Shown piece by piece: positions 26,577 to 35,001 of a stretch of DNA of 64,000 bases. Origin of the DNA: Clostridium sp. CS001 (GTDB taxonomy: Bacteria; Bacillota; Clostridia; Clostridiales; Clostridiaceae); contig NZ_JAIZZN010000004.1 in NCBI RefSeq assembly GCF_020443565.1, positions 124,001 through 188,000 of the forward strand. Reading direction: 5' to 3'. The notes below the pieces were generated by a model, which was not told the DNA's origin, made no database searches, and saw only the letters and a list, made by a program, of their open reading frames with translations. Position numbers and translations under genes: made by a program. Every line of letters starts with the position of its first letter. The stretch's first letter is position 1.

Positions 26577-28343
26577 TTATTCACCAACCTTTTCAATTGC
26601 TTTAAATGGGCACACTTGTTTACATAATCCACATCCATTACACATGGATTTATCTATACTTACAATTCCATCTCTGAATCTTAGTGCTGGGCAACCTGTT
26701 TTTAAACAAGTTTTACACTTTTTACATTTCTCTTGGTCGATAAAACATTTAATCCCTGCTCTAGCTTTAAGTACATCTTTGATTAATGCGCAAGGTTGTT
26801 TTGTAATTATTACAAAAGGTTCTGTACTATCATGTGCTTCTTTTACTGCTTGCTTAGTTTCTTCTAGTTTGTATGGATCTATAACCCTTATATTTTCTGG
26901 TTTTATACCACAGGCAAGAACTAATTGTTCTATGTCAATCATTGGTGCCGGAGTTCCTTGAAGAGTTTTTCCAGTACCAGGATTTTCTTGATGACCAGTC
27001 ATACCTGTAATTCTATTATCTAAAATACAAGTAACTATAGGTGTATTATTGTAAACAGTATTTATAAGTCCAGTTACTCCAGAGTGGAAGAAAGTTGAGT
27101 CTCCAATGAATGCAAAAACTTTTTTATCATCTCTATTTGCAACCATATTGGCTCTTTCAATACCTGTGCCTGCTGAAATTGAAGCTCCCATACATATAAC
27201 AGTATCTGTTACATTAAGAGGATCTACCATACCTAATGTATAGCATCCTATATCACCAGATGCTATCACATCTTTATATTTTGATACTTGATAAAAAATA
27301 CCTCTATGTGGGCAACCTGGACATAAAACTGGTGGTCTTGATGGTGCTTGTACATCTGTTTCATAAGTAACATCATCAACTTCACCTAAAATAGCTTTTC
27401 TAATTATGCTAGGATTTAATTCTTCACAAATTGGAATTATTTCCTTTCCGATACAGGCAATTCCCATTGCTTTAATTGCAGTTTCTAAATAAGGATCATT
27501 CTCTTCTATTATATAAAGTTTTTCAACCTTAGCTGCAAATTCTCTTATCATTTCATCCGGAAGAGGATAACTCATTCCTATTTTTAAATAAGAAGCATTA
27601 TCGCCTAGTACTTCCTTAGCATATTGATAAGAAATACCACTAGTAATTATTCCAATTTTACTATCGCCCATTTCTATTCTGTTTAAATGGGAAGTATTAG
27701 AGAATTTTCTTAAAGCTTCTAACCTTTCTTCTACTTCGTAATGTTTAGCTCTTGAATTTGCTGGTGTCATAATATACTTTTTTACATTCTTTTCATAAGG
27801 TCTTACTGCAACTTGTTTTTTCTCTCCAAAAACTAGAGAAGATTTAGAGTGACATACTCTTGTAGTAACTCTAAATAATATAAGAGTATCAAACTGCTCA
27901 CTTATTTCATAAGCTTCTTTCATGAAGTCTAAGCATTCTTGTGAATCAGATGGTTCAAGCATTGCAACTTTAGCATGTGGCGCATAGTACCTATTATCCT
28001 GCTCATTTTGAGATGAATGCATTCCAGGGTCATCTGCAGTTACAACAACAAATCCTCCATTTACTCCTTCATAAGCCATTGTAAATAGAGGGTCGGCTGC
28101 TACATTTAAGCCTACATGTTTCATTGTAGATAATGACCTTGCACCACCAATTGATGCACCAGCTGCAACTTCAAATGCTACTTTTTCATTGGGTGCCCAT
28201 TCTGCATAGACTCCTTCATATTTAGCAAAATTCTCAAGTATTTCTGTGCTAGGTGTTCCTGCATAAGCTGAAGCTATGTGACAACCTGCTTCGTAGGCTC
28301 CCCTTGCCATTGCCTCATTTCCTGACATTATTACTTTTTTCAT
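26577..28343 (-). CDS. iorA: Indolepyruvate:ferredoxin oxidoreductase, alpha subunit
   Basis: This 588-residue catalytic subunit binds thiamine diphosphate and two [4Fe-4S] clusters. The N-terminal pyrimidine-binding domain starts MSGNEAMARGAYEAG and holds AGTPSTEI. The TPP domain has GDIGCYTLG and GDSTFFHSG, followed by ILDNRITGMTGHQ. A C-terminal ferredoxin domain carries two cysteine sets, CKKCKTCLKTGCP and CNGCGLCKQVCP. The first set has an extra residue before the last cysteine. It should oxidise indolepyruvate and phenylpyruvate from aromatic amino acids. The start has a GGGGG site. It lies downstream of ptb. Confidence 0.95.
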   Translation of the reverse strand: MKKVIMSGNEAMARGAYEAGCHIASAYAGTPSTEILENFAKYEGVYAEWAPNEKVAFEVAAGASIGGARSLSTMKHVGLNVAADPLFTMAYEGVNGGFVVVTADDPGMHSSQNEQDNRYYAPHAKVAMLEPSDSQECLDFMKEAYEISEQFDTLILFRVTTRVCHSKSSLVFGEKKQVAVRPYEKNVKKYIMTPANSRAKHYEVEERLEALRKFSNTSHLNRIEMGDSKIGIITSGISYQYAKEVLGDNASYLKIGMSYPLPDEMIREFAAKVEKLYIIEENDPYLETAIKAMGIACIGKEIIPICEELNPSIIRKAILGEVDDVTYETDVQAPSRPPVLCPGCPHRGIFYQVSKYKDVIASGDIGCYTLGMVDPLNVTDTVICMGASISAGTGIERANMVANRDDKKVFAFIGDSTFFHSGVTGLINTVYNNTPIVTCILDNRITGMTGHQENPGTGKTLQGTPAPMIDIEQLVLACGIKPENIRVIDPYKLEETKQAVKEAHDSTEPFVIITKQPCALIKDVLKARAGIKCFIDQEKCKKCKTCLKTGCPALRFRDGIVSIDKSMCNGCGLCKQVCPFKAIEKVGE

Positions 28344-28408
28344 GTATAATTTCCCCCTTATATTCTTATGAGCCTAAACAAATAATAATTGCTAGCTCTG
28401 GTTTTCCT

Positions 28409-28438
28409 CTTATATTATTCAATTTTTATTATAATCAA
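28409..28438 (-). promoter_or_regulatory. Possible internal promoter before iorA
   Basis: On the minus strand TTGATT (28433-28438) and TATAAG (28409-28414) are 18 bases apart. No terminator is visible between ptb and iorA, so iorAB may be read both from ptb and from here. Confidence 0.4.
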
Positions 28439-28463
28439 CTTCTATAATAAATATAATATATTT

Positions 28464-29360
28464 TTATACAACAACTGCTCCAAGTGCTATAGAATATAAT
28501 TTTGATTTTGCACTATCTGCTCTTGAAACCAATACTACTGGACATTTTGCCCCTACTATAATGCCTGCACTTTCAGCTTTGGCAAAGTAAGTAAGTGATT
28601 TGCCTAAGAAGTTACCTGCTTCTATATTTGGTACAAGTAATATGTCACTATCTCCAGCTACATCACTAATAATACCCTTGTGCTCAGCTGCTTCTTTTGA
28701 TATTGCATTATCAAGCCCTAAAGGACCATCAATTAAACAACCCTTTATTTGTCCCCTTTTATTCATTAATGATAATGCTGCGGCATCTAATGTTGCTTGC
28801 ATTGCAGAATTAACAACTTCCACTGCACAAACCGGTGCAACCTTTGGAATATCTATTTGCAAAGCATGTGCCACTTCTACTGCATTATTAATTATCTCGA
28901 TTTTATCTTTAAGTTCAGGATATGTAACCATTCCTCCATCAGTTATAAATAATAATTTATGATAAGTAGGTACATCGTATACCATAACATGTGATAAAAG
29001 TCCTTTGCCTCTGAGTCCTGCATCCTTATTTAGCACTGCTCTTAATAAGTCAGAAGTTCCAAGCATACCTTTCATAATAAAGTGTGCTTCTCCATTTGTT
29101 ACAAGTTCTACAGCCTTTGCTGCAGCACTTACAATGTTTTTCTCATTCACAATTCTAATATTTTCTAGGGATAAGTTTTCTTTAGCTGCAATGTCTGTTA
29201 TCTTTTCTTCATCACCAACCAAAACTGCATCAACGATTTGCAGTCTAACTGCTTCTACTACAGCTTTTAACACTACATTATCTTGTGCTACAGCTACAGA
29301 TAATGTTTTTTTCACTTTAACTTTAGCAAGTTCAATTAGCTCATCAAGTCTCTTAACCAT
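28464..29360 (-). CDS. ptb: Phosphate butyryltransferase-like acyltransferase
   Basis: This 298-residue protein is a phosphate acyltransferase of the Ptb type. It exchanges the CoA of an acyl-CoA for phosphate. Family blocks include FIMKGMLGTSDLLRAVL, FITDGGMVTYP, GCLIDGPLGLDNAIS and VPNIEAGNFLGKSL. Its length matches clostridial Ptb (about 300). The partner kinase Buk, normally next to it, is absent here. Instead iorA and iorB follow, after 120 bases. That context suggests use on aryl-acetyl-CoA or branched acyl-CoA from amino-acid fermentation, which is inference. The start has an AAAGGGG site. Confidence 0.88.
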   Translation of the reverse strand: MVKRLDELIELAKVKVKKTLSVAVAQDNVVLKAVVEAVRLQIVDAVLVGDEEKITDIAAKENLSLENIRIVNEKNIVSAAAKAVELVTNGEAHFIMKGMLGTSDLLRAVLNKDAGLRGKGLLSHVMVYDVPTYHKLLFITDGGMVTYPELKDKIEIINNAVEVAHALQIDIPKVAPVCAVEVVNSAMQATLDAAALSLMNKRGQIKGCLIDGPLGLDNAISKEAAEHKGIISDVAGDSDILLVPNIEAGNFLGKSLTYFAKAESAGIIVGAKCPVVLVSRADSAKSKLYSIALGAVVV

Positions 29361-29471
29361 AATCTAACCCCTTTACTTAAGATTCATAATAGTAATTAAT
29401 TATTTTCTAATGTTACTTTTTAAACAATTACAATTCAACATTCTAAGTTGTGATTGTTTTACTAACATATA

Positions 29472-30902
29472 TTATAAGTCATAGTATAATTGAAATTCTA
29501 TTGGTGATGGAACAGGAATTACTTTTTTTATTTCTTTTTCAGTTTTGTATTTAATCCAAGTATTAATGAAATGCTCATCGAATACGTTGCCTTTTAACAG
29601 GAATCCATAATCCTTTTTAAGTTCTTCAAGTGCTTCGTCTAAAGACTTTGGTAACGCTTCGATTTTATCTTGCTCTTCCTTTGGCAAATTAAAAACGTTT
29701 ACATCATATGGTCCATACCCTGCTTCAGTTGGGTTAATCTTATTCTCTATACCATCAATACCTGCCATAAGTAGTGCAGAATATGCTAGGTAAGGATTTG
29801 CTGTTGCATCTGATGATCTAAATTCAAATCTTCTAGCTTCAGGATCTTTGATATAACCAGGGATTCTTATAACTGCAGTTCTATTTCCTGTAGCAAAACA
29901 AATTGATACTGGTGCTTCAAATCCTGGTACTAATCTTTTATATGAATTAGTTGATGGGTTAGTAAAAGCAAGTAATGCCTTAGAATGTTTTAATATTCCA
30001 CCAATAAAATACAGAGCTGTTTCACTCATTTGAGAGTATCCATTCTCATCATAGAAAAGATTCTTTCCATTCTTTCTTAAAAGCATATGAACGTGCATTC
30101 CACTTCCAGCTTCCCCAAACAGTGGTTTAGGCATAAAAGTAGCTGTTTTCCCATGTGCAACCGCTTCGTTTTTGATTAAGTATTTTGCCATCATAGTAGC
30201 ATCAGCCATCTTAGCCATTCCACCTAGTTCAACTTCTATTTCAAGCTGACCAGCAGATCCTACTTCATGGTGATGATATTTTACAGCTATTCCTGCTTCC
30301 TCAAGCCTTAGACACATTTCACTTCTTAGGTCATTATTAAGGTCATAAGGTAATCCTAAGTGATAACTTTTTTGGAAAGGAGCTTTATACCCAAAGTTTT
30401 CTCCTTTATCGTTTGTATTCCATGGTGCTTGCTTAGAATCTATTGAAACTTCTTGGTGATGATTTGTAACTTCATAATTTACATGGTCGAATATGTAATA
30501 TTCAAATTCAGGTCCTATTGCATACTCATCAGCAATTCCAAGTTCTTGCATGTACTTCTCTGCTTTTTCAGCTATAAATCTTGGGTCACCAGAAAATCTT
30601 CCTTCTCTTTTACCAAGAGTATACATATTAGCAATCATGCTTAATGTTGGTGTCTTGCAATATGGGTCAACAAAAGCTGTACTCATATCAGGAATGAATC
30701 TCATATCTGAATCCTCTATAGTTGAATATCCATAACTTGACCCGTCAAAGCCTATTCCTTCAGAAAAAGTTTTTTCTGATAGTCTTTGCACTGGTATCGT
30801 TAAATGATTCCATCTTCCTGGTAGAGTCACCACTTTAAAATCTACAAACTTAATATTATTTTCTTTTATGAATTGTTGCACTTCGTTGATATTATTAAAC
30901 AT
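29472..30902 (-). CDS. glnA: Glutamine synthetase, type I
   Basis: This 476-residue enzyme makes glutamine from glutamate, ammonia and ATP. The N-terminal beta-grasp domain includes GFDGSSYGYSTIEDSDM. The catalytic domain has GPEFEYYIFD, GSGMHVHMLL, the substrate loop TNPSTNSYKRLVPGFEAP and RFEFRSSDATANPYLA. At the place of the adenylylated tyrosine of E. coli (NLYDLP) this protein reads VFNLP, so it should not be controlled by adenylylation. A weak inverted repeat (29422-29459) stands after the stop. The start has a GGAGG site and a good promoter lies just upstream. Confidence 0.95.
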   Translation of the reverse strand: MFNNINEVQQFIKENNIKFVDFKVVTLPGRWNHLTIPVQRLSEKTFSEGIGFDGSSYGYSTIEDSDMRFIPDMSTAFVDPYCKTPTLSMIANMYTLGKREGRFSGDPRFIAEKAEKYMQELGIADEYAIGPEFEYYIFDHVNYEVTNHHQEVSIDSKQAPWNTNDKGENFGYKAPFQKSYHLGLPYDLNNDLRSEMCLRLEEAGIAVKYHHHEVGSAGQLEIEVELGGMAKMADATMMAKYLIKNEAVAHGKTATFMPKPLFGEAGSGMHVHMLLRKNGKNLFYDENGYSQMSETALYFIGGILKHSKALLAFTNPSTNSYKRLVPGFEAPVSICFATGNRTAVIRIPGYIKDPEARRFEFRSSDATANPYLAYSALLMAGIDGIENKINPTEAGYGPYDVNVFNLPKEEQDKIEALPKSLDEALEELKKDYGFLLKGNVFDEHFINTWIKYKTEKEIKKVIPVPSPIEFQLYYDL

Positions 30903-30954
30903 CTTTTGAAACCTCCATATCTTTAATAGATAATTTTTAAATATTCATAATTTT

Positions 30955-30982
30955 AGTATAATACATGATTTTCTTTTGTCAA
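30955..30982 (-). promoter_or_regulatory. Promoter of glnA
   Basis: On the minus strand a perfect TTGACA (30977-30982) and TATACT (30955-30960) are 16 bases apart. The leader to glnA would be about 45 bases. That leaves no room for a riboswitch or T-box. Confidence 0.65.
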
Positions 30983-31012
30983 TTCAACTTGCTAAAGCAT
31001 ATATATAATTTC

Positions 31013-31044
31013 AAAAAAAAGTCACTATATTTAAGTGACTTTTT
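31013..31044 (-). terminator. Terminator after the FMN oxidase gene
   Basis: AAAAAGTCACT (31016-31026) pairs with AGTGACTTTTT (31034-31044). On the minus strand it continues into eight T. It ends the operon that includes mutS2. Confidence 0.9.
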
Positions 31045-31050
31045 AATAAA

Positions 31051-32064
31051 TTAGTATAAAATTCTATCATTAATACTTTTTATGCTATTACATCCCGTAA
31101 GTACCATAGCTGATTTTAATTCACCTCTTAGAAGATCAATGTACGATTTCACACCTTCAGTCTTGCCTCCAAAGGACGCAGTTACAAATGGTCTGCCAAT
31201 AAGTACAGCATCTGCACCTAATGCTAACATTTTAAGTATATCTGTGCCACTTCGAACTCCACCATCAGCTAAAATAGTTATTTTACCCTTAACTTCCTCC
31301 GCAATCTCTTGAAGCACATGCGCAACCCCTGGGGTTTGATCTAGGACTCTTCCTCCATGGTTTGATACTACAATAGCAGCTACTCCTGCTTCTACAGCAA
31401 GTTTTGCATCATCAGCAGTCATTATACCCTTAAGAATAAATGGTAACTTAGTTGACTCTACAATTTCTTTTATCTCTTCCACATTTTTGGGCATAACAGG
31501 TTTTCCGTGGAGCGCTAAGGTTATGAGACCACAGGCGTCTATATCCATGCCTATAGCAAATACGCCAGCCTCTTCTGCCAATTTAATTTTTTCTATAACC
31601 TTACTATTTTCCCAAGGTTTAATTACAGCAATTCCATTTCCACCCTGCTTTTTAAGTTCAGATAGATTAGTTGTGAGAAAAGCATCTACAGCAGTATCTC
31701 CAACCATTGGAAAAATTCCTCCTTCTAAACATCCACTGATAACCCAAGAAATATACTCTTCTTCGCTAAACTTACCACCCATATTTAATGTAGTTCCGGA
31801 TACTGGCGCCGCAAATACTGGTATGTCCATTTTTTTACCGAATAATTCTATTGATGTATCCGGATTTTTTGCATCGTGAATAGTTCTCATATTAAGTTTA
31901 TACTCTGATAATGCGTCTACATTAATTTTAAAAGCATCTCCAGTTCCTTTTCCACCCATCCCAGGTACTTCACCAGCACAAGCAACTCCATCGCATATAG
32001 GGCAAACCCTACAACTTTTGTTCAAGTTTCCTCTAGCTTCTTTTAAAACATCTTTATAATCCAT
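31051..32064 (-). CDS. FMN-dependent alpha-hydroxy-acid oxidising protein
   Basis: This 337-residue TIM-barrel protein binds FMN and belongs to the lactate oxidase/IPP isomerase-II-like group. The active-site block is VVSNHGGRVLDQTPG, preceded by FILKGIMTADDA and followed by ILADGGVRSGTD and the phosphate-binding IGRPFV. The N-terminus carries a cysteine-rich piece, SCRVCPICDGVACAGE, which classical lactate oxidases lack. I believe this is usual in clostridial members and may bind a metal. The natural substrate is unknown. It is the last gene after mutS2 and DUF523, 18 bases downstream. Confidence 0.8.
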   Translation of the reverse strand: MDYKDVLKEARGNLNKSCRVCPICDGVACAGEVPGMGGKGTGDAFKINVDALSEYKLNMRTIHDAKNPDTSIELFGKKMDIPVFAAPVSGTTLNMGGKFSEEEYISWVISGCLEGGIFPMVGDTAVDAFLTTNLSELKKQGGNGIAVIKPWENSKVIEKIKLAEEAGVFAIGMDIDACGLITLALHGKPVMPKNVEEIKEIVESTKLPFILKGIMTADDAKLAVEAGVAAIVVSNHGGRVLDQTPGVAHVLQEIAEEVKGKITILADGGVRSGTDILKMLALGADAVLIGRPFVTASFGGKTEGVKSYIDLLRGELKSAMVLTGCNSIKSINDRILY

Positions 32065-32082
32065 TTTATTTTCCCCCTAGTT

Positions 32083-32556
32083 TTACTTTATTATAAGTTC
32101 TAATTCATCTAAGTTTTCTTCAGTAAATAACTTCATACCTTTAGATAATAATAGTTCTGCTGTAACTCCATTGCCGGGCCTTTTAGCTCCACTAAAAGTT
32201 CCATCGTATATTTTTGAAACTCCACAAGAAGGACTTCTCGCCTTTAAAATAGCAATACTGGCACCAACTGCTTCTGCAATTTTTAAAGTTTCATAGGCGC
32301 CTTTTATAAACTCTGGTGTTACATCATCAGTGTCATCGTAAGGACCAAGTACTTTGGCTTTGCCTTGTAGTACTTCTAGACCACTTCCATTTACAATTTC
32401 ATGTGGTGCTCTTGGAGTTTCTTGCCCACCTAGTTGCTCTGGACAAACTGGAATTGCTTTTCCTTCCCTTAAAAGCTTAAGCACCCTTTCATCTAAATTA
32501 TTGCCACCATCATACTTACAGTTAACACCACATAAGCAAGCACTTACAATTATCAT
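32083..32556 (-). CDS. DUF523 (YbbK-like) protein
   Basis: This 157-residue protein matches the DUF523 family. It opens VSACLCGVNCKYDGGNN and has PVCPEQLGG, LKARSPSCG and a late RPGNGVTAELL block, with several conserved cysteines that suggest a metal or cluster site. The function is not known. It lies between mutS2 (gap of 11 bases) and the FMN oxidase gene. The start has an AGGGGTG site. Confidence 0.85.
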   Translation of the reverse strand: MIIVSACLCGVNCKYDGGNNLDERVLKLLREGKAIPVCPEQLGGQETPRAPHEIVNGSGLEVLQGKAKVLGPYDDTDDVTPEFIKGAYETLKIAEAVGASIAILKARSPSCGVSKIYDGTFSGAKRPGNGVTAELLLSKGMKLFTEENLDELELIIK

Positions 32557-32567
32557 ATCCTCACCCC

Positions 32568-34934
32568 TTATTTAAGCTCAGCTACTGTAACGCCACTACC
32601 GCCTTCACCATAATTTCCTAATCTATAGGCTTTAACATGACTATGCCTCTTTAACATATCTGTAATAGTATTTCTTAGAACCCCTGTGCCCTTACCATGG
32701 ATAATGGTAATTTCTTTAAGTCCTCCTAAATAAGCATCATCTAAATATTTGTCAACGGTATAAATAGCTTCCTCTGCATCCATACCTCTTAAATCTACAG
32801 AGGTTGATACGTTTCTTAGGTTTAACTTAACTTCTCTTCTATTTATCTTAGCCTTTTTCTTCTCTTCCTCAGTTATTTTAGATTTACGTAAATCGTCTAT
32901 TTTAACGTTTATCTTCATAATTCCTGCTTGAACTTGTACTTCACCTTTGTTATCAGGCTTTGAAATTACAATAACCTTCTGCCCAAGAGATGGCAAATAT
33001 ACCTCTTGACCTTCTTTTACTGTTTTAAGTTTCTCACCTAAATCCTCATTGTTTTTTTCTACATGTTTATCTAAGCTTTCAAGTTTGTTCTTAATCTTAA
33101 GTCTTTCTTCTTCAAGCATTTGTCTTGCTTCAGAAGAGTAACCTAGTTTTTCAAGGTCTCTCATGTTTTTAAGAATGGCATCAGATTCTTCCTTAGCATC
33201 TCTTATTAATCTTTTTGCTTCTCTTTGAGCCTCATACATTGCATTTTCTCTAATATTTTCAAGTTTATATAATTTCTCTTGATATTTATCCTTTAGCTTT
33301 TTAGCTTCAAGTTTTAAGCTTTCTGAAATCCTAGCGTCTTCTGCTACTTTTATGCTTTTTTCTTGCAAGCTTTGAACTAATCCTTCAAATTCTAAAGTCT
33401 CTTTAGAAATATTCTCTTTGGCATTTTTAATAATAAAATCAGGTAATCCAAGTCTTTTTGATATTTCAAATGCATTTGATTTACCAGGTACTCCTATTAT
33501 CAGCCTAAAAGTAGGACTTAGTGTATCTATATTAAATTCTACAGAGGCATTTTCTACTCCGATAGTTTTTAATGCATATCCCTTTAATTCACTATAATGT
33601 GTAGTTGCAACTACTTTTGTACCTCTAGCTCTTAAGTTTTCCAAAATTGAAACAGCAAGTGCTGCTCCCTCAGTTGGGTCTGTTCCAGCCCCTAATTCAT
33701 CAAATAGCGCTAAGGATTTTTTATCTGCTTTTGCAATGATATTAACTATATTTGTCATATGAGAGGAAAAAGTAGATAAGCTTTGCTCTATACTTTGCTC
33801 GTCACCTATATCAGCAAAAATCTCCTCAAAAAAGCTTACCATAGACCCTTCTCTCGCTGGAATTAAAATTCCGCTTAGAGCCATTAATTGAATTAACCCC
33901 ACAGTTTTTAAAGTTACTGTTTTTCCTCCGGTATTTGGTCCTGTTATTACTAAGGAAGTAAATTCTCTGCCTAAATAAATGCTGCTTGATACCACTTCCC
34001 TAGGATCTATTAGCGGATGCCTTGCATCAATTATATCTATAATTCCATCCTCGTTAACACTTGGAATGATAGCATTCATTTCTAATGCATACCTTGCCTT
34101 AGCAAAAATAAAATCAAGTTCCCATACTATGTTTGCATTGTTCGAAACAACATTTATATTTTCGTAAACCTTATAAGATAACTCACTTAAAATTCTTTCA
34201 ACCTCAGCTCTTTCCTTTAGCATAATTTCTTTAATTTCATTGTTTAAATGCACCAAACTCATTGGCTCAATAAACAAAGTAGCTCCTGAAGAACTTTGAT
34301 CATGCACTATACCAGGCACACTACCTTTATGCTCTACTTTAACAGGGATTACATATCTATCACCTCTTATAGTATAGAGGCTCTCTTGAAGATATTTTCC
34401 ATTGGACCTAACTAATGAATTCACCTTATCTTTAACAGACGCATTTTTCTCTTTTAAAGATTTTCTTAAATTAAAAAGTAAACTACTAGCTCTGTCAGAA
34501 ATTTCTTCATCACTTATTATTGCTATAAAAATTTCATCTTCTAGTTTTTTTAATGGAACAATTCCAATACATATATCCTCTAAAACTCTAGAAGATTCAT
34601 CATCTTTTTTTATACCAACATAGCTCTGAAATAACCTAGCACACCTAAGCATTTGAGCTATTCTAATTAGCTGATTTGGCATTAGTGATGCTTCTTTTGA
34701 TGCTCTGATTATTGCATCACGGACATCCCATATGCCTTCAAAAGGCGCGCTTCCCTTTGTTGATAAAAGTAATAATGCTTCTTGTGTCTCTTGCAAATGC
34801 TCTCTTACCTCGTATATATTAGTATAAGGTTCTAAATCATCTATAATGTCTTTACCTGCCGTAGTGTGAGTATATTCTTTGATTTTATCTTTTATTTTAT
34901 AATATTCTAAAACCTTTAATGATTTTATGTTCAT
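32568..34934 (-). CDS. mutS2: MutS2 family ATPase/endonuclease
   Basis: This 788-residue protein has the MutS core without the mismatch-recognition domain. The ATPase has Walker A in TGPNTGGKT (near residue 330), Walker B in LALFDELGAGTDP and the switch region THYSELK. A long coiled-coil arm follows (about 515-630). The C-terminal Smr nuclease domain starts near VDLRGMDAEEA and holds IIHGKGTGVLR. Current work on the family points to rescue of collided ribosomes and to suppression of recombination. It probably shares an operon with the U32 peptidase gene upstream, 67 bases away. Confidence 0.95.
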   Translation of the reverse strand: MNIKSLKVLEYYKIKDKIKEYTHTTAGKDIIDDLEPYTNIYEVREHLQETQEALLLLSTKGSAPFEGIWDVRDAIIRASKEASLMPNQLIRIAQMLRCARLFQSYVGIKKDDESSRVLEDICIGIVPLKKLEDEIFIAIISDEEISDRASSLLFNLRKSLKEKNASVKDKVNSLVRSNGKYLQESLYTIRGDRYVIPVKVEHKGSVPGIVHDQSSSGATLFIEPMSLVHLNNEIKEIMLKERAEVERILSELSYKVYENINVVSNNANIVWELDFIFAKARYALEMNAIIPSVNEDGIIDIIDARHPLIDPREVVSSSIYLGREFTSLVITGPNTGGKTVTLKTVGLIQLMALSGILIPAREGSMVSFFEEIFADIGDEQSIEQSLSTFSSHMTNIVNIIAKADKKSLALFDELGAGTDPTEGAALAVSILENLRARGTKVVATTHYSELKGYALKTIGVENASVEFNIDTLSPTFRLIIGVPGKSNAFEISKRLGLPDFIIKNAKENISKETLEFEGLVQSLQEKSIKVAEDARISESLKLEAKKLKDKYQEKLYKLENIRENAMYEAQREAKRLIRDAKEESDAILKNMRDLEKLGYSSEARQMLEEERLKIKNKLESLDKHVEKNNEDLGEKLKTVKEGQEVYLPSLGQKVIVISKPDNKGEVQVQAGIMKINVKIDDLRKSKITEEEKKKAKINRREVKLNLRNVSTSVDLRGMDAEEAIYTVDKYLDDAYLGGLKEITIIHGKGTGVLRNTITDMLKRHSHVKAYRLGNYGEGGSGVTVAELK

Positions 34935-35001
34935 AACTTCACCGTCTTTCTTTTATTCAAAATACAATTTCATATCTATATCATATACTATATATTACCA
35001 C

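Noticed and set aside
28600-29367. Two 120-codon frames opposite ptb
   Set aside because: Both mirror the conserved Ptb sequence and show serine/threonine-rich, low-complexity translations typical of antisense frames.
29422-29459. Inverted repeat after glnA as a terminator
   Set aside because: The stem (AAACAAT/ATTGTTT with inner CAAC/GTTG) is interrupted and is followed by A rather than T on the minus strand, so I mention it only with glnA.
30903-30990. T-box or glutamine riboswitch before glnA
   Set aside because: A consensus promoter lies about 45 bases before the start codon, which leaves too little leader for such an element, and no conserved core is visible.
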